A stretch of DNA of 14,526 bases from Falciphora oryzae (Eukaryota > Ascomycota > Sordariomycetes > Magnaporthales > Magnaporthaceae): contig JNVV01000119.1 of assembly GCA_000733355.1 (NCBI GenBank), forward strand, positions 4,546-19,071. Reading direction: 5' to 3'. Each line of letters opens with the position of its first letter. Positions within the stretch are counted from its first letter, which is position 1. Made by a program: the position numbers and the translations under genes. Under the pieces are notes generated by a model, which saw only the letters and a list, made by a program, of their open reading frames with translations, ran no database searches and was not told where the DNA came from. Shown here piece by piece: positions 1-7,852 of the stretch.

Positions 1-1073
1 GTACTCAAAGCAGAGGTATTCGATCCATGTCTCGAGCTTGCCCTGTTGTTTCGGGTCTTGGTTCAACTCAAAGGGCCGAGTGAATCCGTGTCGGGCCAGG
101 CGGCGTTTAGCTGCGTCGACGTAGTCGGAGAATGCAGGTCCGGTAACGCCCGATTCATAGCAGTAGTGTCGCTGCCACTGACGCCTCTTTTGCTTATCCT
201 CCCAGTGCTTTTTTAGACGTGACGGGTCGGCCTCGAGCTCGGCCAGCTCCTTTGCTGCGACACGCTCGCTGTGATCACGTTTCATGCGACGCTTCTCCGC
301 CCCAAGGTATGCTGGAAAGCCGCCGTCGTCGTCATCTTCCAAGTCGCGATTGTCCGTCTGCCATCTGCGGAACATCACCCATCTCTTCCATTGCTTTTGG
401 AATACCTCCCAGGGGTAATCTGAGCTGGTCCCGCCACCCCACCACCAACGAAAATAATGGCCCTTCCCAATGGCATCCAGCCAGGGCCGCAGCAGCTCCC
501 GATACTTGTCGGGATTCCCGGGGAAGTAGTAGGAGGCGTTGATTGGGCCCCTTGGGAAGGACGCGGAGACGTCGTCGAGGAGATCGATTGGGTAGAGCGG
601 GCGGCCGCCGTCCTTGACGAGTTTGTCGTATGCCTCCGCCTCGTCCTCTCTGCTCGACTGTAGAATGCTTTCTTCAAATCCTGGTCCCCCGGGGGTCGGT
701 GATCGAGATGGTAGTGATCGGGCGTTGGTGCCACCGGATGATGCTTCTCGCAGGCGGGCGTCGAGTTCGTGGAGATCAAGTGGTCGCGAGTGCGCTGCGG
801 GATTCTGGGCCAGGGTTCGTCTTCGAGCCCCCAAAGATCATTAGCGAACAAGAAACGATTCTAGGAAGCCGGAGCAGGGGAGGAAGCCTACGTAAATCTT
901 TCCGCGAGTTGGTCACGCTCATCCTTTGAAAGCTTGTCCCAACCGTCGACTGGAAGGTCGAAGTCGCCATCGGGATCACGGTTTTTCTGGATAAACGTGG
1001 CGAGGGCCGCATCGCTCATTGAGGCGATGTCGCCTACAGTCAGCGTTAGGGTATCCGGCTCGTGGGAGGCCAT
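1..1073 (-). CDS. Uncharacterised fungal protein, 3'-truncated by window edge (2 exons)
   Basis: Proposed model is complement(join(<1..820,892..1073)), with 334 codons visible. Exon 1 starts at ATG 1073-1071 and gives 60 residues, beginning MASHEPDTLTLTVGDIASMS. A 71-nt intron (GT at 891-890, AG at 822-821, with GCTAAT as a plausible branch site) joins in phase to an exon that stays open to base 1. That exon encodes PLDLHELDARLRE, then DGGRPLYPIDLLDD, a Trp-rich YFRWWWGG segment, LEDDDDGGFPAYL, a Lys/Arg/Trp-rich RRQWQRHYCYE stretch, RRLARHGFTRPFEL and WIEYLCFEY. From memory, these phrases mark a hypothetical family repeated many times in Fusarium- and Colletotrichum-type genomes. I know no assigned function and see no signal peptide or catalytic motif. 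The charged, Trp-rich sequence suggests a soluble intracellular protein. The C-terminus lies outside the window. A longer upstream open frame to 1235 exists, but its sequence does not look coding, so I chose MASHEP. Confidence 0.75.
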
Positions 1074-1290
1074 TCTGTCGTCGATGGCAATGCCACGGGA
1101 GGAGATGATTGATGCGGGCCAGAGACAGAGGCCTGAGCTTGTCGGGTTTGGACATGTGGGCAGTAGTGGGTCCACATCAAACCAAACTTGACCATTCCAG
1201 CTGTGACACAAACGCGACCCCTTGAGGCCTGCCAATTAAGTTGGGCGGATAGCCGCTGTTGCCCCTCCAAAAAAGCGAGGGGTTGGCTGC

Positions 1291-1357
1291 ACGGCGCACT
1301 AACATCGCCTACCAAAATGTCCAATGTTTCGGCGCGTGGTTGTTGTTAGTGCGTCGT
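1291..1357. repeat. Imperfect inverted repeat, 14-bp arms, 39-bp loop
   Basis: The left arm ACGGCGCACTAACA (1291-1304) pairs with the right arm TGTTAGTGCGTCGT (1344-1357). It matches at 13 of 14 positions, including a perfect 10-bp core. It lies in the divergent promoter region. It could be a pair of oppositely oriented protein-binding sites or chance; the sequence alone does not decide. Confidence 0.55.
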
Positions 1358-1454
1358 GCTCGTTTTGCTGTGCCGCAAGATGGTGTTGCCGAGAGGTATA
1401 TACGTGGAGGTTGGTCTGGCAGCAAGCCGTGCCAGGTGCTTGTGTTTAACCTAC

Positions 1455-1538
1455 CATCTTGTTTCCGTGCTTCTCGTCAGGCCGCCATCTTGTTTCCATT
1501 CTTCCCGTCAGACTAACATCTTATTTCCGTTCTTATCA
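1455..1538. repeat. 31-bp tandem repeat, about 2.7 copies, directly upstream of the kinase gene
   Basis: Copies start at 1455, 1486 and 1517 with an exact 31-bp spacing. Each begins CATCTT(G/A)TTTCC, continues with a CTTC/TTCT-rich stretch, and the first two contain CGTCAG. The third copy is partial and ends about 17 bp before ATG 1556. The repeat therefore sits in the core promoter or 5' leader. The pyrimidine-rich composition is typical of fungal leaders. Confidence 0.8.
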
Positions 1539-1555
1539 AACACGTAATGTTAGCC

Positions 1556-4500
1556 ATGGCAGACACGGATCTCATTGCTCGTGTGTACCCCTATGCAGAG
1601 AAGGACCCTGGGGAAGTGCCGGAAGCCACCCTAGACGCATTCAAGACCAGTCCGGGCTATCTTCCTCCACAGGTTCAGCTTTTCGAGCGGCGGTCTGCAT
1701 CTCGCCATGAGCGACAGTCGACAGAGCCACTCGGCACCCAAGACGTTCCGGTGCTCGACACCCTTCCATACGTCGAGCTGAGGCTCAGCGACACTCCCCG
1801 GTTCCGCTCTGGGTTCATTTTCGGCTACGGCCCAAACAGCGACGTCGTTCTCCCTAATAACCGGGGCGTCGGGTACCACCACTTTAGCCTGACTTTCGAC
1901 GATAAGAAACGGCCCATTGTGAAAGACTGGGGTTCTCTCAATGGCACCGAGGTCACATACAGTGACCAAGGACATGGAATGCGACACCGATTCCAGTGGA
2001 TCGTCGGCGGGCACCGCATGCCTCTGAAGATGCAGCCCATCGTTATTACCCCACGAGCCAAGCCCCCAGTCCGGCTGCAGATCGTCGTCGTTCCTCACAA
2101 CGTAGCGTCGCCGGCTTACATCGACAAAGTCGACCGGTTCCTTCAGAGCACACCAGCCACTGAAGATCTGCTCAGCAGTCTCGAGTTTCCGAGTCGTCCA
2201 GTCACCGAGCGGCCTACAGGAGCCCACACGCCGGGCACAGGCGCGATCCATCTCCGTAAACGGCTCGGCGAAGGGTCATTTGCGGTTGTAACCCACTATT
2301 GGAACGTCAGCACCGGAGAGGAGTATGCCCTCAAGAAGCCTTCTGAAAAGGCCGTTCGCATGCGCCGAGTCCGTGTTGAGAATTGGCAGAATGAGGCTCA
2401 CATCATGAACCTCATATCGCATGTCAGTATACCGCCGTCCCCGTCAGTATCCCGTGCTTTGCCCTGATATAAAATATACCTACAGCCTCACGTCGTGAAG
2501 CTTCTCGGGTCCGACTTTACGCAGGGCCAACCACGACTACGCCTGGAATATGTTCCCGGCGGATCCTTAGCCGATAAACGCAGAATCTCAAGTGCCGAAT
2601 GTTTATCAATTCTCCAGCAATGTCTATCGGCCCTGGAGTATCTGCACGGGAGCGACCCGCCGATTGTGCATCGAGATATCAAAGCAGAAAACATCCTGGT
2701 CCAATACCGAGACAGAGACGGCATCTACGTCAAGTTCGGTGATTTCGGGCTGGCGAGGGACTATGACAACATGTCCACCATCTGCGGCAATTTCCCGCAC
2801 CTTGCACCTGAGGTGTACCAGAACCACCAATATACCGAGGCTGGTGGCGAGGGCAGAGTCAGCTATACCGAGGCTGTCGATGTTTGGTCCCTTGGTGTCG
2901 TGGTGTATGAATTGCTCTGCCCTCTTCCACAGTTCAGAGACCAATACATATGCAGCGGGACTGCATGGGCCAGAAAGCTCATCAAGACGTTCAAGAAGGA
3001 CTTCGAGGAACGGCCTGACGAGCTGAGAAGATTTATTCTGGAAGCAATGGTGGTCTTACGGCCGGAGCAGCGGTGGCCGGCCAAAGACTGCCTCGCAAGA
3101 GCAGTGCTTCTACCTGTTCCAGCCATGGACCAGTCCGAGACCGCAGTGGCGGTTTCATACGCCAGCGATGATGAGCGGTCGACGATTCGCAACCAAGCAG
3201 AGCCAAGCATGGCCCAGGGCCTCGAGACACCTATATGGCAGCCGAGCTCGTCCGAGTACTCGACCCTGTCGATCGATGCCGGCAGATACGACAGATCAGG
3301 CGCACCCACCCCTCGGGCTTCCGTTCTAGCATCAGCGTCGAGCCGGAAGAGAGCAACGGTGTCAACACCTTCGTCGTCCGGAAGACACAGGAAGCGCCGA
3401 GGGCACGGCAGCAGCAGCAGCAGGGCCGATTCTACCTCCCTCCAGCAGCGAGGCCGCTTCCTCGGGAACCGTACGCAGGCATCGCTGCCTCCCAATGCAT
3501 TGGAGGACAACGACCACGACGAGGACGTTTGGGGCCAGGAAGAAGACGACAATGCCCGCGTCGAATTGCCTTACGCAGTCGACCATCTTTCGACTTCGCC
3601 TGTCGGCCAGGAGGTTGAAAATCAGATGCAGGCTCTCCTCCAACATCAGGTCGGCAACGGAGGGGCCGATCAAGAAGCAGTCGATGCAGCGGTAATGCTG
3701 CAGAGATTAAACCAACATGGAATTATGACTCCTTTCGAGTCTATGGCCAGAACTAGTGGGGAGGCGGCCGCGTCAACCGTTGCCAGCAGCTACGATGAGC
3801 AAGATGCGCAGGGTGACGGACTAGGCCACTTCCACGACAACTACGTCCTTGCGCCACCCGGGCAAGACAGCGGTGGCGGCTGGTATTGGGGACAAAACAA
3901 CAGCGCCGGCGTCGACCATTCTTGCGGTGAAGACCCTATCGAACCCGCAAGCCAAGTCGATTCCCAGCCAAGTGGACTTTTCAGCTCTGGAGATCCACTC
4001 AACCCTCTACTCGTAGGGTCTTCTGTTGCCGCATGGGGTGGGGTTGGACAAGAATCGACTGCCCGAGCTGCTCCCTCGCACGCCTCCGTCGTGGAGGAGG
4101 ATGATGATCTTCCCCCGCCATGGAGCCCAGCCCACCCGCCGTTGTATGCGCCTGATACGCAGTATCCCTGCTCCCCTAGCCACAGCCAGCACTCTAAGTT
4201 CCAGCTAGCAACATATTCTTCAAACGTCATGGCTCATACACATTCCCCCCACTCCCCGGCTGAGGAGGAAGTTGAGGATTGCGATGATCAATCATCAGGA
4301 CACTTCACCGAGCCAGCTCGTCGCGTCGGGCATCCCGATGTCGCATATGGATTGGGCGGCAACGTCCAGTCGCTGGATGACGACTCGCACGAGGGCACCG
4401 CCGAAGAGCACGAAGAAGCAGATTGTGGTGTCGGCCATCACACCCTACCTGAACCTCCCAGTGCGGGTGCCACGGCGAGCCCTGCGCCCCTACTCCCCGA

Positions 4501-4768
4501 AGGATACCGAACGTTCCATTTCGAGGGCAACTCGCATGCTGTAGTATACAGACCGAGCGAGAGAAAAGTCAACGCTCTGCAACTCGTCGGCATACGCAAA
4601 ATCTCACGAAATTCGCTCAAAATGTGCTTTGTTCGGCATCCAATGATACGGACCGAGAGGCACAGCCGACCACACGTCGCCGGGCCCTACGTGGACTTTG
4701 ACGACGCCCGGACCATCTGCAAGAGCTTTCACATATCCACGGCGGTGATAGATCAGATGGAGACAGCG

Positions 4769-4802
<34 letters not shown>

Positions 4803-5195
4803 CTGGTGGCGGTGGCGGATACGCTTTGCAAACCGAGAGTGGGGAGGCGGAAGCCGACCCGGCTCAGGCTGTCCAGCGCAGGAAACGAACCACGTATAGC
4901 GCTGCTGATAAAGCCATTCTTGAAGCCGCGTTTCACAACAACCCGAAGCCCGACAACCGGATATACTGCGAGCTTGCGGAGCAGATTTCGAAGGACTCGA
5001 GGCAGGTTCAGGTAAAGACAGCCCATCTGCTTCAGTTCACTTGTAGCCTCCCAGTCCCCCGAAGCTCCCCTCTCAGAGCGTGCACACCTCGCTATCTAAT
5101 CACAGTAGCGTTTCGCTGACTACCATGGCGACTTTTCCGCGCCATCTTAGGTCTGGTTCCAAAACCGTCGGGCCGAAGAAAAAAAAGAGAGATAG
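1556..5195 (+). CDS. FHA-like/Ser-Thr kinase/KilA-N-like/homeodomain fusion protein (3 exons)
   Basis: Model is join(1556..2422,2486..5011,5151..5195), about 1145 aa. The start is ATG 1556 (GCCATGG context); an in-frame ATG at 1547 adds three residues. An FHA-like domain spans about 72-150 (FGYGPNSDVVL, DWGSLNGT). The kinase spans about 231-500: glycine loop GEGSFAVV 238-245, Lys260 in YALK, Glu280, HRD 351-353, Lys355, Asn358, DFG 375-377, APE 396-398. All catalytic residues are present, so it should be active. A low-complexity, probably disordered region runs to about 960. Residues 962-1040 resemble KilA-N/APSES domains (RKVNALQLVGIRK ... YVDFDDARTICKSFHI). An Ala10/Gly tract follows. Residues 1088-1145 form a 58-residue homeodomain beginning RKRTTYS and ending VWFQNRRAEEKKER, with Leu16, Phe20, Trp48, Phe49, Asn51 and Arg53 kept. 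Intron 1 (63 nt) joins ISH to PHVVKLL in phase. Intron 2 (139 nt, GTAAAG...TTAG, CTGAC branch site) cuts between VQ and VWFQNR. A nuclear, Chk2/Rad53-like signalling regulator is inferred. Confidence 0.88.
4771..4800 (+). repeat. (TGC)10 microsatellite encoding a polyalanine tract
   Basis: Ten perfect TGC units, read as GCT (Ala) codons in the kinase-homeodomain frame, give ten consecutive alanines (nine GCT and one GCC) followed by a short glycine run. The tract links the KilA-N-like segment to the homeodomain. Its length is likely to vary between strains without breaking the frame. Confidence 0.9.
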
Positions 5196-6074
5196 GCTTT
5201 TTGAATGTTAAAACGTGGGAGAAGGATGAACTAGACGGAGAAGACGGTGGGTAGTAGGAGCGACCCCTCACGGACAATTTCACCAACAGATAAAGACACA
5301 GTGGAAGCACAATAAACAGGGGAGAAGGTGGCTGACGATAGTGACGGTCCAGGGACGAGAGCAGGAAACAGAACAGGAAACCTACGAAAACGCTGGCAGT
5401 CGGCTCCAGATAGTACTAGACCCGGCTCTCGGGACGGTGGTGGTCTTGGCCCAAATCACGGCAACCGCGTCATCATCACAGCCAACAAAGCCAAAAGGAC
5501 GGCCTATCCAAGGATCGTGCCATTAAGACCCAGCACACAGGCAGCGGCAGGAAAAGGCGGAGGACCACGTCGTCCAATTCGCAAACGCTGAGGTTATCGA
5601 CATCGGCATCCTGCTCCAGGCCAGGGTCTCAACTGGCATTGTGCCTCTGGGGAGCGCACGATTCTTCCCTTCCGAGAGCCACCGACATGTCAAATTGGCG
5701 TAATTGTCCGCTCTCAGGCAAATCGTCCACGGCTTCCTCCTTCGACCGGCCAGCAACAGGGCGTCTTTTGATGAACGTGAACGTCACGACTGGAATCTTC
5801 CTTAGGTCCGGCAAACTCGACAACCTTTTCTGCGAGCTTTCCAAGATGTACGCTTTCGGGAGATTACCATTCTGCAAATTTGCTCGCATCCTTGCCGTTC
5901 CCGCACATGGCGAACATTTCTGTATTCTGTGATATCGACGACTGATTGTCTATATTGGTGGAAGAAGCTGATGTAACTTGACGTGGCCCGCGCCGCAACC
6001 ACCTGCTTGCGCCAGATGTTCGCACGTTGACATCCCGCAGGCACCGCGACCTTGTCAAGTGATTAGAGCCATTT
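5196..6074. other. 3' flank of kinase gene; no assignable gene
   Basis: An AATAAA hexamer at 5311-5316, about 116 bp after the kinase stop, is a plausible poly(A) signal and suggests a short 3' UTR. One plus-strand frame from 5341 to 5699 is interrupted by a single TAA at 5527 and contains protein-like text (VIDIGILLQARVSTGIVPL), so it might be a gene remnant. A minus-strand frame at 5889-5629 is also open. None has a start context, intron structure or family resemblance that I can defend. Confidence 0.4.
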
Positions 6075-6507
6075 TCATCCCCACGCCTTGGCAGAGCAAC
6101 GGCAGCGTTCGCCGACGCTCCCCTCGGGCCGACGACGGAGAAAAAGCCCATAGCCACCCCAGTACTCGAAGACACACTGGCAGGTGTACCACCAGAGGGG
6201 GCAGCCGCCGGTGCGAGACGGCGGTCATGTGCTTCCAGCCGGGGCATTTGCGCGGGCCGTAATCAGCCTCGTAGATGCGCTGGGCCAGGCAGGTGTTGAC
6301 GTCGCTGTACTTAGTCTGGCAACCGCCCCCAGCCTGCCAGGTCTTCGACGCAATGATGGACATGCTGTCGTCACCGCCGCTGCTGGCGGCCAGGTTGGTG
6401 GCCTCGGCCGTCGCCTCGGGCGAGGCCGCCGACTCCTCGGCGGCCGGCGAGGGGAGTGCCCTGGCGGGGCGGTGGAGAGGGTTGCGAGGAGGGCCTTAAG
6501 TCTGCAT
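6075..6507 (-). pseudogene. Broken small secreted cysteine-rich protein gene (frameshifted)
   Basis: A leader-like CA/CT-rich sequence ends in a good start context (CCAACCATG, ATG 6507-6505), but that frame stops after three codons (TAA 6498-6496). One frame over, the same bases read LKALLATLSTA, a typical signal-peptide core. About 30 nt later a third frame takes over: PSPAAEESAASPEATAEATN, then WQAGGGCQTKYSDVNTC, then EADYGPRKCPGW near 6240, with strongly GC3-biased codons. From about 6210 the protein-like reading moves again, to WWYTCQCVFEYWGGYG, ending at TGA 6077-6075. The pieces together look like a secreted protein of about 130-140 residues with at least six cysteines (effector-like), broken by at least three frame changes. 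Too little space and no proper splice sites argue against introns. Assembly indels are the alternative explanation. I do not recognise the family. Confidence 0.45.
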
Positions 6508-7852
6508 GGTTGGTGCTGCTTGTAATGGCTTGGAAGCTGGACCGGTGGTGGCAGGAAACCTGTTGAGATCCTTGGAGCTTGGTTGGGAAAGCTTGAGTGA
6601 CGGTGGTGAAAAGAATTTTCCCACGGAAACACCCGCAACTGTAGGAGCCTTGCGGTCGACTTTGGCATTCCACGGCCACGATCCAACGTGTCCACAAGCG
6701 AGGCTGGCGGCGCTGGACTATCTGGGGCATTAGGTACGCCCATTGAAGACGATGCAAGATATACCGCCCCCAAGTGAGTATTCGTCGAAGTCGGGCTCCA
6801 CTTCCGCGTCCTCCAGCACATTTGCGGTCACCTCAGCGCACTCCATTTCTTGCCCTTCCACTTTATCGGAGCGGAGGGACCGAACTAACATCGGCCCACA
6901 CAACCAGCCCCTGCGCAGGTGGTAGCAATTCCCATCGGGTTCTGGACCCTCGCGGCAAAGTCGCCGCCGGATAGGAGCAGAAAGACGTATCCATTGCCAT
7001 ACCGAACGGAACGACGACCCCGGGTTGGAGAAGAGCTGGGAACAGCCGACGCTGCAGCTTGGATCCATTGTCCGTCTCCACAGGCCAAACTCGCCAGATG
7101 ACTCTGATCCTTGAGGGCCCGAACAGCGGGCTGGGCGACGCTGACAACACGGAACCAGAACCGCCAGAGCACCGGAGGCAGACGAGCCGGGAAAGGGCGT
7201 CTGAAGGGCAGGATACATGCTCTCGACCGAGGCGCCACTGCGCGAACCGCGCGAACCACCCGAACGAACATTTAAGGTGCTGCCGCGGTCGGGAGAACCG
7301 CGAGAAGAACCGACCTGGGCGCCGCGACCGAACGGCGGCCGCTCTCAGAACCGGAGAAGGCATGGTACCTGCGAGTCGCTTGCACCTACGGGTCGCTTGC
7401 ACCGAAAGGAGCCTTTCTGGTTCTCAGTGGCGTCAGGAATTTTAACCTGCTACAAAATTAGCATGCCTTGGAGAACAAGGCTTAGTGGGAGGGGGGGCGA
7501 CCTACCGACCGGGCAAGGAGGTCCAAGAAGGGCATGAAAAGGGACAGCTGGGGAAAAGGTAGCAGACAACCGGAAGGTACACTGCCAGCCAAATCCTGCC
7601 GAGGAGGATGCAGAACAGAATCCAGTGGGAGAGAAAAGCGGACGAGCCCAGGACATTCCTATGTGGTGCAGGGGAACGGGGAAGCGGAACAGTACCACCA
7701 CCAACTTACCCCTTACCGCAACGGTCACCGCATTGCGCTCGACTCCCCGCCCTCCGCGATTACTTCGCACCCGTGACAAAGCCTACAAGTACCCTGTTAA
7801 GGGCAAAGAGATTATTATTCGTTCATCGATAGACGTTGGAAGGCGCACAAGT
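6508..7852. other. Long stretch without an assignable gene
   Basis: Open frames occur on both strands, the longest on the minus strand at 6821-6225, 7218-6730 and 7402-6863. They overlap one another and none holds a consistent coding reading. Some minus-strand pieces look protein-like, for example EGQEMECAEVTANVLEDAEV around 6860-6800, which ends at a stop at 6732-6730, and GYVFLLLSGGDFAARVQ around 6980. They lie in different frames and could be an eroded gene. The bases directly before 7852 are the 3' flank of the NLR gene; the minus strand carries AATAATAA about 35 nt past its stop, a possible poly(A) signal. Confidence 0.4.

Larger units (their letters stand above)
1074..1555. promoter_or_regulatory. 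Shared divergent upstream region of the orphan gene and the kinase-homeodomain gene
   Basis: This stretch separates two divergently transcribed genes and has no convincing coding content. It holds an imperfect inverted repeat (1291-1304 with 1344-1357), a TATA-like GTATATACG near 1395, and a 31-bp tandem repeat just before the kinase start. The kinase start context GCCATGG at 1553-1559 is close to the eukaryotic optimum. Promoter function is inferred from position only. Confidence 0.5.

Noticed and set aside
375..851. 158-codon minus-strand frame starting with ATG at 851
   Set aside because: It is another frame of the orphan family gene. The frame that runs through WIEYLCFEY to base 1, spliced to the exon at 1073-892, matches the known family phrases.
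1074..1235. N-terminal extension of the orphan gene to a start at 1235
   Set aside because: The extra 54 codons are Cys/Pro/Trp-mixed and do not resemble coding sequence. The ATG at 1073 begins the family-like N-terminus.
3408..3423. Short (GCA)5 run
   Set aside because: Ordinary low-complexity serine-coding sequence in the disordered linker of the kinase protein; too short to list as a repeat feature.
5012..5119. Unspliced C-terminus of the kinase gene, ending at 5119
   Set aside because: The sequence after VQ is unlike protein, while a GTAAAG...TTAG intron restores WFQNRR exactly at homeodomain helix 3.
5328..5591. Basic 87-codon plus-strand frame after the kinase gene
   Set aside because: No ATG start, no family resemblance, and it lies in the likely 3' flank after the AATAAA signal.
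6225..6821. 198-codon minus-strand frame
   Set aside because: Only its signal-peptide-like part is meaningful. The rest is a Pro/Arg-rich frame over GC-rich DNA whose better coding reading lies in another frame.
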